Assembly: GCA_027491355.1 (NCBI GenBank)
Contig: JAIXWI010000009.1
Coordinates: forward strand, 1 to 64,000
Direction: 5' to 3'
Source of the DNA: Bacteroidota bacterium
GTDB lineage: Bacteria > Bacteroidota > Bacteroidia > UKL13-3
Length of the DNA: 64,000 nt
The first letter of the stretch is position 1. Every line of letters starts with the position of its first letter. Positions 17,682 to 25,511 of the stretch are shown here, one piece after another. The position numbers and the translations under genes are program-made. Below the pieces are notes generated by a model, which was not told the DNA's origin, searched no databases, and saw only the letters and a program-made list of their open reading frames with translations.

Positions 17682-18106
17682 GTACATTTTTAAATGTTTC
17701 AGAGAATGCACTAGAAGAAATCAATCGGCGTTGTGAAAACACACTTAGCCAATGGATTGGAATTGTTTTTACAGAAATTGGTGATGATTTTCTTTGTGCA
17801 AAAATGCCTGTTGACCACAGAACCATTCAGCCGCTTGGCGTAGTTAATGGAGGAGCTTATTGTACTTTAGCTGAAACAACTGGTAGCATGGCCGCGAACC
17901 TCTGTATTGATAGAACCAAATTTGTTGCACTGGGTTTGGATATCAATGCCAATCATGTAAGACCGGTGGGTTCGGGATTTGTTCATGCATGCGCAAAACC
18001 ACTTCATTTAGGAAAAAGAACACAAGTTTGGGAAATTAAAATGACCGATGACCATGGCAATCTGTGTTCAATTAGCCGATTAACTATGGCTGTAGTTCCT
18101 GTATAA
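17678..18106 (+). CDS. Hotdog-fold thioesterase, probable DHNA-CoA hydrolase (menaquinone)
   Basis: This 142-residue PaaI/MenI-type hotdog protein carries the core QPLGVVNGGAYCTLAETTGS, with the family's Asn-Gly-Gly and catalytic acid (Glu in AETTGS), and the strand GLDINANHVRPV. Acting on 1,4-dihydroxy-2-naphthoyl-CoA is inferred from the neighbour: the isochorismate synthase gene starts three bases downstream, and the two steps belong to menaquinone synthesis. Its ATG overlaps the hybrid kinase stop, so it may be coupled to that operon. General acyl-CoA thioesterase activity is the alternative. Confidence 0.85.
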   Translation: MSTFLNVSENALEEINRRCENTLSQWIGIVFTEIGDDFLCAKMPVDHRTIQPLGVVNGGAYCTLAETTGSMAANLCIDRTKFVALGLDINANHVRPVGSGFVHACAKPLHLGKRTQVWEIKMTDDHGNLCSISRLTMAVVPV

Positions 18107-18108
18107 AC

Positions 18109-19104
18109 ATGTCTGAGTTTGTTTTATTTAAACTTCCTAATGAACCACAAATTTATTTTTGGGAAGGTAATTTTAATTACAACGCCAAGCATTTTTTGTT
18201 TGAAAACAGCAACGATACATTTGTGCTGAGCGAATTCAATGCTGGAAATACATTGGTGTATTTGGAGCCTATGAAGAAACGTGTGGTTGGTATAGACGAA
18301 TTGTTCAATTTAGCTTTTGAATTCAGGGAGCAATCCATCAACCAAACTAACCAAGATGAATATGAACAAATGGTGCTTGAAATTCAACAAGCAATCCATA
18401 CCCATTCAAATCTCAATAAAGTGGTTTTAGCAAGGGCAACATTGGTAAATCAAAAACTAGACTTATTAGCCAGTTTTTATGCTTTATGTAAAGCTTTTCC
18501 CAATGCTTTTGTATACTTGGCAAGTAGTCTTGTTTATGGTACCTGGATTGGTGCCAGTCCAGAGGTGTTTTTATCCATTCGTGGAAATAATTTTGAAACT
18601 TATGCACTTGCAGGAACCAAAACCAATCATCAAAATTGGAGCAAAAAGGAAATTGAAGAACAAAATTGGGTAACAAAGTACATAGAGCAACAATTGTGCG
18701 AACTTGGTGTTGTTTATTCCAAAACGCCAACTGAAACAATAGCGTCGGGCCTGCTTTTTCACCTAAAGACAACTTTATTAGGGAAAGTTCAAGAACTTTC
18801 TAATTACAATGCCATTATTCAAAAAATGAACCCAACTCCAGCTGTGGCTGGCATTGAAAAAAATGAAGCAATTGCGCTTATTAAAAAACTCGAAAAAAAT
18901 AACCGTTCTCTCTATAGTGGAATCATTGGGCCTGTATTTGAAAACAAAAGTGCGCAACTTTATGTGAACCTTCGGTGTTTAGAAGCGTATGCGAATGCCT
19001 ATAGTTTATATGCTGGTGCTGGAATTACAAAGGACTCCAATCCTAGAGATGAATGGTTCGAAACCGAAAAAAAATTAGAGAACACCAAGCGGGTTCTTAT
19101 TTAA
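18109..19104 (+). CDS. menF: Isochorismate synthase / chorismate-binding enzyme
   Basis: The 331-residue enzyme has the chorismate-binding fold: KVVLARAT (about 104), YLASSLVYGTWIGASPEVFL, ETYALAGT, LHPTPAV-type block MNPTPAVAGIEKNEA, RSLYSGIIGP and the C-terminal YAGAGITKDSNPRDEW with acidic Mg ligands. It isomerises chorismate to isochorismate for menaquinone. At 331 residues it is shorter than E. coli MenF (431) because the N-terminal portion is reduced, which is usual in Bacteroidota. Its last eight bases overlap the convergent DUF2461 gene. Confidence 0.88.
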   Translation: MSEFVLFKLPNEPQIYFWEGNFNYNAKHFLFENSNDTFVLSEFNAGNTLVYLEPMKKRVVGIDELFNLAFEFREQSINQTNQDEYEQMVLEIQQAIHTHSNLNKVVLARATLVNQKLDLLASFYALCKAFPNAFVYLASSLVYGTWIGASPEVFLSIRGNNFETYALAGTKTNHQNWSKKEIEEQNWVTKYIEQQLCELGVVYSKTPTETIASGLLFHLKTTLLGKVQELSNYNAIIQKMNPTPAVAGIEKNEAIALIKKLEKNNRSLYSGIIGPVFENKSAQLYVNLRCLEAYANAYSLYAGAGITKDSNPRDEWFETEKKLENTKRVLI

Positions 19105-19765
19105 CTTCCTCCACAGCAGTAAGTAAAAAAGAGATCAAAGGATCCATCAAACTAAACGATGTGATGAGTTCTTCCTGAAAAGCCATCGGATTTTTAGTGA
19201 CACTTTCTGAAAAATTTTTTTGTAAAACAAAACTCTTGTGTTTTAAAATTTCTATCATTGGGTGATTGACGTCGAAACCTTTAGGTGCTTTTACCAATTT
19301 TTCTCCTTGTAATTGACCAAAATTGGCAATCAACTTTTTTTGACTTAAAATAGCAGTAATTGCTGCTGCATTGTAATCTATTTCTTGTCTGATTGCTGCA
19401 AGCGCATTGCTTGGAGGCATATAAATACCGCCAGCCACAAAAGTATTTTGTGGTTCAATGTGTAAGTAATAACCACAAAACAAATCTTTTCTATTCAGGA
19501 AGTTAATCTGCATGCCAAAATTAGTTTTGTAGGGCAATTTGTCTTTAGAAAATCGGATGTCTTTATTGATTCTAAAAATGCATTTTTTAGGCTCTAAATC
19601 AATTAAGACAGGGTGTGTTTTTTGCAGATGGTTCAACAAAGCGCCAACAAACTCAATCCAATCCCTTCTTAATTCTTGGTATTCGGCTTTGTGCGCATCA
19701 AACCAAGGCTTGTTATTATTGATTTTAAGCTTTGTTAAAAAGGCATATAAGTGGTTAAATTCCAT
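19097..19765 (-). CDS. DUF2461 (TIGR02453) family protein
   Basis: From ATG 19765 the 222-residue protein matches the DUF2461 family: NNNKPWFDAHKAEYQELRRD, FRINKDIRFSKDKLPYKTNF (two adjacent blocks), GYYLHIEP, AGGIYMPPS. A longer open frame reaching 19975 runs into the methyltransferase gene on the other strand and lacks the family start, so it was shortened. Biochemical role unknown; cytosolic, no signal peptide. It diverges from the methyltransferase gene, and the two promoters overlap. Confidence 0.88.
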   Translation of the reverse strand: MEFNHLYAFLTKLKINNNKPWFDAHKAEYQELRRDWIEFVGALLNHLQKTHPVLIDLEPKKCIFRINKDIRFSKDKLPYKTNFGMQINFLNRKDLFCGYYLHIEPQNTFVAGGIYMPPSNALAAIRQEIDYNAAAITAILSQKKLIANFGQLQGEKLVKAPKGFDVNHPMIEILKHKSFVLQKNFSESVTKNPMAFQEELITSFSLMDPLISFLLTAVEEVK

Positions 19766-19779
19766 TCTTTTAAAAGTAA

Positions 19780-19811
19780 TTGTTTCAAAGTTAATATAAT
19801 TGGTATTTTTG
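19780..19811 (+). promoter_or_regulatory. Promoter of the methyltransferase gene
   Basis: TTG (19780-19782), 21-base spacer, TATTTTTG (19804-19811), 20 bases before ATG 19832. Interleaved with the minus-strand promoter of the DUF2461 gene. Confidence 0.6.
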
Positions 19812-19814
19812 CAA
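19786..19814 (-). promoter_or_regulatory. Promoter of the DUF2461 gene
   Basis: Minus strand: TTG (19814-19812), 18-base spacer, TAACTTTG (19793-19786), then 20 bases to the ATG. It fits the Bacteroidota TTG-N17-23-TAnnTTTG pattern and shares sequence with the divergent promoter. Confidence 0.6.
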
Positions 19815-19831
19815 GGAAAGAATATATCAGA

Positions 19832-20608
19832 ATGTTTGATAGAGAAAGACCCAGTTTTGAAGACAGCAACAATGTTACCGTAAAGCGTTGTTTTTTTGCT
19901 TATGAATTTGCCGCAAGCTATGTTAAAGACAAAACCACTGCTGATATTGGTTGCGCAGATGGATATGGAACACAATACCTAGCTGGTTTTACCCAAAAAA
20001 CAACAGGGGTAGACTATAGTGCTGCAACCGTTAAACTGGCTAATGAAAAACACAAACACCTCTTGAATCTGAATTTTGTTTCATGCAGTGTTCCGCCGTT
20101 ACCATTTGAAAACGAAAGTTTAGATGTTGTCACAGCATTTCAATTTATTGAACACATAGAAAACCGGAAAGGCTTTATGGAAGAGGTGAAGCGGGTATTA
20201 AAACCAGGTGGTCTTTTCTTGTGTTCAACGCCTAATAGTAAAATGAGTATAGCGCGTAACCCTTTTCATGTGCACGAATACACTTTCAAAGAAATGGAAA
20301 CAGAAGCTGGATCTGTCTTTGGAAACATTGAATTAAAGGGTCTTCAGGGTAACGAAAGGGTAAACAAGTACTACAATGAAAACGCTCAATGGGCAAAAAA
20401 AATGCTCAAATTGGATCCACTTGGTTTGCATAAACTATTGCCTGCATCATGGTTGGTAATTCCTTACAATTGGCTTACATCAAAAATGAGGAGCCAACTC
20501 AATGATAAAAACAAAGATGTAGGAATAATTGGCACGTCAGATTTCTTTCTAACTAAGCAAGATTTAGACAACACCTGGGATATTTTCTTAATTGCAATTA
20601 AAGGCTAA
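19832..20608 (+). CDS. Class I SAM-dependent methyltransferase
   Basis: From ATG 19832 the protein is 258 residues. SAM-binding motif I is ADIGCADGYGTQYLA (about 36-50), motif II VDYSAATVKLA, and the post-I block LDVVTAFQFIEHIEN with RVLKPGGLFLCSTPN follows, the pattern of Methyltransf_11/UbiE-like enzymes. The start fits the SAM-fold boundary and an AAGGAAAG sequence lies upstream; an earlier in-frame start at 19751 would run through the divergent promoters. The acceptor is unknown. A GtrA-like membrane protein follows 15 bases later, which hints at modification of a surface polysaccharide or lipid, but this is inference. Confidence 0.87.
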   Translation: MFDRERPSFEDSNNVTVKRCFFAYEFAASYVKDKTTADIGCADGYGTQYLAGFTQKTTGVDYSAATVKLANEKHKHLLNLNFVSCSVPPLPFENESLDVVTAFQFIEHIENRKGFMEEVKRVLKPGGLFLCSTPNSKMSIARNPFHVHEYTFKEMETEAGSVFGNIELKGLQGNERVNKYYNENAQWAKKMLKLDPLGLHKLLPASWLVIPYNWLTSKMRSQLNDKNKDVGIIGTSDFFLTKQDLDNTWDIFLIAIKG

Positions 20609-20623
20609 AGCAGTTTCTGAGGA

Positions 20624-21142
20624 ATGAAAATTGCCATTGTGAATCGCTTTAGAAACTGGTTAAAACGTTTTCCATTGATACGGAAATTTTTAAAGTTTGG
20701 TATTGTAGGTGCAACCAGTGCTGCTGTAAGTTTAGCTGTTTTTTGGCTCATTGTTAACCAATACCCATCTCTTAACCTGTTATCCAAAGGCATAGGCTAT
20801 GTAATGGGTTTTTTTGTGGGTTTTACACTTAATAAATTTTGGACTTATATAGACCAAACTGAAGATGGCGAAAAGTATTTACTCAAATACATTTTGGTTT
20901 ACGCTATCACCTTCTTTGTGTACTTGGTTTTTAATTTTGCGTGCGACCATTTTATACACCCTAATACCTGGATTGCAGAAATGGTCACCTCTTTTGGATA
21001 TGGAAGCTACGCCAATTGGCTCAATAACAATGGCCCATTGGTTTCCAATTTGCTGGCAATTGGTTTGAATGTTTTTTTGAACTTTTTTGGCACCAACTTC
21101 TTGGTATTCAGAGTACCTGAACCCAATAAAATTTTTGATTGA
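20624..21142 (+). CDS. GtrA family membrane protein
   Basis: This 172-residue protein shows four hydrophobic segments (about 24-45, 56-75, 89-107, 138-158) and the GtrA signature: RKFLKFGIVGATSAAVSLAVF near the start, then GFTLNKFWTY. GtrA proteins help move undecaprenyl-linked sugars or take part in surface polysaccharide modification. It probably shares a transcript with the methyltransferase. The stop codon lies at a short tandem duplication (see repeat). Confidence 0.9.
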   Translation: MKIAIVNRFRNWLKRFPLIRKFLKFGIVGATSAAVSLAVFWLIVNQYPSLNLLSKGIGYVMGFFVGFTLNKFWTYIDQTEDGEKYLLKYILVYAITFFVYLVFNFACDHFIHPNTWIAEMVTSFGYGSYANWLNNNGPLVSNLLAIGLNVFLNFFGTNFLVFRVPEPNKIFD

Positions 21143-21154
21143 ACCCAATAAAAT
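21119..21154. repeat. 22-bp-period tandem duplication at the GtrA gene end
   Basis: The 14-mer GAACCCAATAAAAT occurs at 21119-21132 and again at 21141-21154. The GtrA TGA stop overlaps the first base pair of the second copy, so the gene ends exactly at the repeat junction. Confidence 0.7.
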
Positions 21155-21158
21155 CCAT

Positions 21159-23978
21159 CTACTTGCTCAGAAACATGCTCTTTTCTTTATAGAGTGTTCT
21201 AAAGTATGGGTCATTTAAATCAGCAATGAATCGAATGGCCTCACCAGTAGATTTCATTTCTGGACCCAACTCTTTGTTTACGCCAGGAAATTTCTCAAAC
21301 GAAAATACAGGCTCCTTAATGGCAAAACCAGTAAGTTTTCTTTCAAACGTAAAATCGCTGAGTTTGTGAGTTCCTAACATGATTTTAGTAGCAATGTTTA
21401 CGTATGGGATTTGATATGCTTTGGCAATAAATGGAATGGTTCTACTTGCTCTTGGATTGGCCTCTATTACGTATACCTTTTCGTTTTTAATTGCAAACTG
21501 TATGTTTAACAACCCATTGATACGCATTTTGGTTGCAAGCTTTTTGGCATAGGTTTCCATCTGTTCCGTAACTTTATTACTTAAACTAAAAGGGGGCAAA
21601 ACCGCTGAACTGTCACCACTATGAATACCTGCGGGCTCAATATGCTCCATCATTCCCACAATATGCGCTTCTGATTTGTCACAAATTAAGTCAATTTCTG
21701 CTTCTTCTGCTCTGTCTAAAAAGTGGTCAATGAGTACCCTGTTACCAGGTAAATCTCCCAACAAATCAATCACAGCTTGTTCTAAGTCCTCATCATTGAT
21801 AACAATTTTCATTCCTTGTCCACCCAATACATAACTAGGCCTTACCAACACGGGGTATCCAACTTTGTTTGCAACCTTAATTGCTTCTTCAGCATCTTCA
21901 GCTACTCCATAATCTGGGTATGGAATATCCAATTCTTTTAGCAAATCAGAGAAGCTTCCCCTGTCTTCAGATATGTCCATATCAGGAAAAGTAGTGCCAA
22001 TAATTTTAATTCCCTGTTCGTGTAGTTTTCTCGCTAGTTTAAGTGCAGTTTGACCCCCCAGCTGAACAATCACACCTTCTGGTTTTTCTAGTTCTATAAT
22101 CTCTCTTAATGTTTCCCAGAAAACAGGTTCAAAATACAATTTATCGGCCATGTCAAAATCTGTGCTGACAGTTTCTGGATTGCAATTGATCATGATGGCT
22201 TCAAATCCAGCTTCTTTAGCGGCTAATAAACCATGTACACAGCAATAATCAAACTCTATTCCCTGTCCAATTCTGTTTGGTCCAGAGCCAAGTACAATTA
22301 TCTTTTTCTTGTCTGTTGGAATGCTTTCATTTTCTCCATCAAAAGTTGAATAGAAATAGTTGGTTGGAGAGGCAAACTCTGCAGCACATGTATCTACCAT
22401 CTTGTAAATTCTGTGAATACCGAGTGATTTTCTTAAATCCCAGATATCGTCTTCTGTAGTATCACCTCCCAATAAATAAGCAATCTGAATATCACTGTAA
22501 CCTTTTTGCTTTAATTCAATGAGTAATTCTTTGGGAAGGTTCTTTGAATTAAAACGCTTCGTATCTGATTCCAATTTTACCATGTCGTTGATCTGGTTCA
22601 AAAACCAACGGTCAATTCTGGTTATTTTCTCTAATGATGAAACGGGCATTCCCATGCTCAAAGCATCTTTAACTGCAAACATCCTATCCCAACTAGGATT
22701 TTTTAGTTTTTCAACAATGTCTTCTAATTTTCTTTGTTGGTATCCATCTGCCCCCAAACCATTTCTTTTAATTTCCAAACTTTGTGTTGCCTTTTGAAAA
22801 GCCTCAACAAAGTTTCTACCAATACCCATTACCTCCCCTACTGCTTTCATTTGAAGGCCAAGTGTTTTGTTTGACCCTTTGAATTTATCAAAATTCCATC
22901 TAGGTATTTTTACAATAACATAATCAATGGCTGGCTCAAAATAGGCTGAAGTGGTTTGTGTAACAGGATTTTTTAATTCATCTAAATGGTAACCAATTGC
23001 CAACTTTGCAGCAATTTTTGCAATTGGATAACCAGTTGCTTTCGATGCCAAGGCTGAAGACCTTGACACCCGAGGATTGATTTCTACTGCTATGATTTGT
23101 TCGTCATCAGGATTAACCGCAAATTGAACATTGCAACCACCAGCAAAATTTCCAATACTTCGCATCATTTCAATGGCCATCGTTCTCATTCTTTGAAAAC
23201 AAGTATCACTCAAGGTCATTGCTGGTGCTACCGTAATTGAATCTCCTGTATGAATACCCATTGGGTCAAAATTTTCAATGGTACATATAATGGCTACACT
23301 GTCATTTTTATCTCTTAACAACTCTAACTCAAATTCTTTCCAACCGAACACCGCTTTTTCTACAAGTACCTCGTGAGTTGGAGAGGCGGTAAGCCCTTTT
23401 TGTAAAGCCCCATCTAATTCTTCTTTGCTCCATACAAAACCACCACCAGTTCCACCCAATGTGTATGAAGGCCTGATCACCAATGGAAAACCTATTTCTT
23501 GAGCTATTTCTTTACCTTCTAAAAATGAGTTTGCCGTTCTTGAGGGTGCAACACCAACCCCAATTTCAATCATTTTTTGTCTGAATTTCTCACGGTTTTC
23601 TGTCGTGTCAATTGCCTTAGTGTCCACCCCAATCATACGAACTCCGTATTTCTGCCAAATACCAATTTCTTCACATTCAATGGCCAAATTCAGGGCGGTT
23701 TGACCACCCATTGTTGGCAATACCGCATCTATTTGATGTTCTTCAAGAATTTTAACAATAGAATCTGAGTTTAACGGCAACAGATATACATGGTCTGCTG
23801 TAACCGGATCGGTCATGATGGTTGCTGGATTGCTATTAATGAGCACTACTTTAATTCCCTCCTCCTTCAATGATCTTGCTGCTTGGCTACCGCTGTAATC
23901 AAATTCACAGGCTTGACCAATAATAATAGGACCACTTCCAATAATTAAAACCGAACGAATACTTGAATCTTTAGGCAT
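21159..23978 (-). CDS. carB: Carbamoyl-phosphate synthase large subunit, lacking the allosteric domain
   Basis: CarB makes carbamoyl phosphate from bicarbonate, ammonia and two ATP for arginine and pyrimidine synthesis. The 939 residues hold both ATP-grasp halves: GSGPIIIGQACEFDYSGSQA and GGTGGGFVW in half one, the oligomerisation region (about 400-550), then GSGPNRIGQGIEFDYCCVH and VLIDHFLDRAEEAEIDLICD in half two. It stops right after the second ATP-grasp unit, so the C-terminal MGS-like allosteric domain (about 130 residues in E. coli) is absent, as in several Bacteroidota. carA is not adjacent. It converges on GtrA with a 16-base gap. Confidence 0.95.
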   Translation of the reverse strand: MPKDSSIRSVLIIGSGPIIIGQACEFDYSGSQAARSLKEEGIKVVLINSNPATIMTDPVTADHVYLLPLNSDSIVKILEEHQIDAVLPTMGGQTALNLAIECEEIGIWQKYGVRMIGVDTKAIDTTENREKFRQKMIEIGVGVAPSRTANSFLEGKEIAQEIGFPLVIRPSYTLGGTGGGFVWSKEELDGALQKGLTASPTHEVLVEKAVFGWKEFELELLRDKNDSVAIICTIENFDPMGIHTGDSITVAPAMTLSDTCFQRMRTMAIEMMRSIGNFAGGCNVQFAVNPDDEQIIAVEINPRVSRSSALASKATGYPIAKIAAKLAIGYHLDELKNPVTQTTSAYFEPAIDYVIVKIPRWNFDKFKGSNKTLGLQMKAVGEVMGIGRNFVEAFQKATQSLEIKRNGLGADGYQQRKLEDIVEKLKNPSWDRMFAVKDALSMGMPVSSLEKITRIDRWFLNQINDMVKLESDTKRFNSKNLPKELLIELKQKGYSDIQIAYLLGGDTTEDDIWDLRKSLGIHRIYKMVDTCAAEFASPTNYFYSTFDGENESIPTDKKKIIVLGSGPNRIGQGIEFDYCCVHGLLAAKEAGFEAIMINCNPETVSTDFDMADKLYFEPVFWETLREIIELEKPEGVIVQLGGQTALKLARKLHEQGIKIIGTTFPDMDISEDRGSFSDLLKELDIPYPDYGVAEDAEEAIKVANKVGYPVLVRPSYVLGGQGMKIVINDEDLEQAVIDLLGDLPGNRVLIDHFLDRAEEAEIDLICDKSEAHIVGMMEHIEPAGIHSGDSSAVLPPFSLSNKVTEQMETYAKKLATKMRINGLLNIQFAIKNEKVYVIEANPRASRTIPFIAKAYQIPYVNIATKIMLGTHKLSDFTFERKLTGFAIKEPVFSFEKFPGVNKELGPEMKSTGEAIRFIADLNDPYFRTLYKEKSMFLSK

Positions 23979-24023
23979 AGTGCTTGAATTTTGTTATTTG
24001 TGACAGTGTAGGTATAAATTGTA

Positions 24024-24031
24024 CAAATGTA
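24024..24031 (-). promoter_or_regulatory. -7 box TACATTTG of carB
   Basis: On the minus strand TACATTTG matches TAnnTTTG and lies 45 bases before the carB ATG at 23978. A TTGG is found about 21 bases further upstream, near the expected -33 distance. Confidence 0.5.
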
Positions 24032-24093
24032 CACCCAATTTTTAAGTGTTTTCCAATAGATTAAAAAGTATTTTTACACAACTTGAATTAAAA

Positions 24094-24915
24094 ATGATTT
24101 TGAGTAAAGAAGATTCAGCTATTGTAAATATTTTTGAAAACAGTGGTTTAAGGCTAAACTACTGGTATTGTGGCAAAGGAGGAATTCCCGTTGTCTTTTT
24201 TACGGGATTTGGTCAGTTGGCCCATACCTACAAAAAATTACTACCTGCATTGCCCCATAAGTACTGCTTATTGGTAATAGAAACTCCCATCTTGTTTTAT
24301 TCAAGAGACCCCTCTTGTTTGGCAAATAGTCTGTATGATTTGTTATTGAAACTTGAATTGGGCAACCAATTGTATTTGGGTGGGTTCAGTTTTGGCAATT
24401 GGGTTGCAGCTGGATTGATTAAAAGTAAGTTATTAACTGTAAAAGGATGGGTTTTGATTTCACCAGCTAACCCTTTTAATTTTAAAATGCTGCAACTTTT
24501 AAACAATTACAGCTATTTAAACAAGATTGCTTTAAAGCTGATGAGTTCTAGGTTGGCAAAACAATTAGCAATTAAACTGGTAAGCGCATTTGTTAAATCA
24601 AGGACTAAAAAAGCCTTCATATTGGGGTTGTTAAGGGGAGACAGGGCTGGGGTTTTAATGCATAACTATTTAACTTTTTGCCCACCCAAGGGTAAACTCA
24701 ACGAACTTTTCAAGCCTGCAAAAAATTTAAAGATTCCAGTTTTGATTTTAGCCTCCACCAATGACCCAATTTCGAGCTCCAATGAAACCATAAAAATAGC
24801 TCAGCATTGTATAGAAGATGTCATTGTTCAATTTGCAAACAATCAAAACCACAACCCTTTTGATGAAGAATTTATAAAACAAATTGACTCTTTTTTAGCT
24901 AGATTAAGTATTTAA
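24094..24915 (+). CDS. Alpha/beta hydrolase
   Basis: The 273-residue protein (from ATG 24094; a GTG at 24046 would add 16 residues) has the alpha/beta-hydrolase pattern: VVFFTGFGQLAHTYKKLLPAL (oxyanion strand region), nucleophile elbow GGFSFGNW (G-F-S-F-G), a cap, the acid strand LILASTNDPISSSN and a likely catalytic His in NQNHNPFDEE. Substrate unknown. It diverges from carB, and a TPR protein follows 23 bases later. Its Gly-x-Ser-x-Gly elbow is intact, so it is probably an active esterase or lipase-like enzyme. Confidence 0.82.
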   Translation: MILSKEDSAIVNIFENSGLRLNYWYCGKGGIPVVFFTGFGQLAHTYKKLLPALPHKYCLLVIETPILFYSRDPSCLANSLYDLLLKLELGNQLYLGGFSFGNWVAAGLIKSKLLTVKGWVLISPANPFNFKMLQLLNNYSYLNKIALKLMSSRLAKQLAIKLVSAFVKSRTKKAFILGLLRGDRAGVLMHNYLTFCPPKGKLNELFKPAKNLKIPVLILASTNDPISSSNETIKIAQHCIEDVIVQFANNQNHNPFDEEFIKQIDSFLARLSI

Positions 24916-24938
24916 TTGATAATTACTACATTTGAATA

Positions 24939-25511
24939 ATGGGTAAATTGTTTAGATTCATGTTTTATCCCGTATTGGGGGTTTTATTAATTGGTGGAAT
25001 CTGGTTTGTAAGTCAGCGTTTCAAGGCGCCCGAAGAGCGTTTAACTGAAATTTACGAGCAACACTTCAAACCTTGTTTAAACTATTGGACCAGTGACCCT
25101 GCATACACAGATTCAAGTGAATTGAGTCAAATGGCTATGAAGTATTTTGAAAAAGGAGAATATTCATTGTCCATTGAGGGTTTTCAAAGATTTGAACCAC
25201 GTACAGAGGATGAAGGTTTCTATAACTTTTACTTAGGAATAGCTTATTTAAAAACAGGCTTCGATAATTTAGCAATTAACCACCTAGAAAAGTCTAGTAA
25301 AGCCTTTAAGGACTTCAACAATGTACACCTGGCTAAATGGTACCTTTCTTTGGCCTACTTAAAGGCGGGCAGAGAAAAAGAAGCAATGCCTGTCTTAAAC
25401 GAAATTGTTTCGCTCAATGCCAAGCAAAAAATCCAGGCACAACAAGTTGTTCAAGAAATAGATCAGGCCAAAAACCCATTCAAGGGTTTTTTACATTTAC
25501 TTGGGTTTTAA
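24939..25511 (+). CDS. TPR-like membrane-anchored protein
   Basis: This 190-residue protein has one N-terminal membrane segment (FMFYPVLGVLLIGGIWFV) and then tetratricopeptide-like helices: AMKYFEKGEYSLSIEGFQRF, FYLGIAYLKTGFDNLAINHL, WYLSLAYLKAGREKEAMPVL. TPR domains bind partner proteins; the partner is unknown. TACATTTG lies five bases before the ATG (24927-24934), so the transcript could be almost leaderless if this is the -7 box. Its stop codon directly abuts the stop of the convergent TonB receptor gene with no base between. Confidence 0.8.
   Translation: MGKLFRFMFYPVLGVLLIGGIWFVSQRFKAPEERLTEIYEQHFKPCLNYWTSDPAYTDSSELSQMAMKYFEKGEYSLSIEGFQRFEPRTEDEGFYNFYLGIAYLKTGFDNLAINHLEKSSKAFKDFNNVHLAKWYLSLAYLKAGREKEAMPVLNEIVSLNAKQKIQAQQVVQEIDQAKNPFKGFLHLLGF

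Noticed and set aside
21159-23978. carB truncated by mutation
   Set aside because: It ends cleanly after the second ATP-grasp unit, and a CarB without the MGS domain is found in other Bacteroidota; natural length, not a break.
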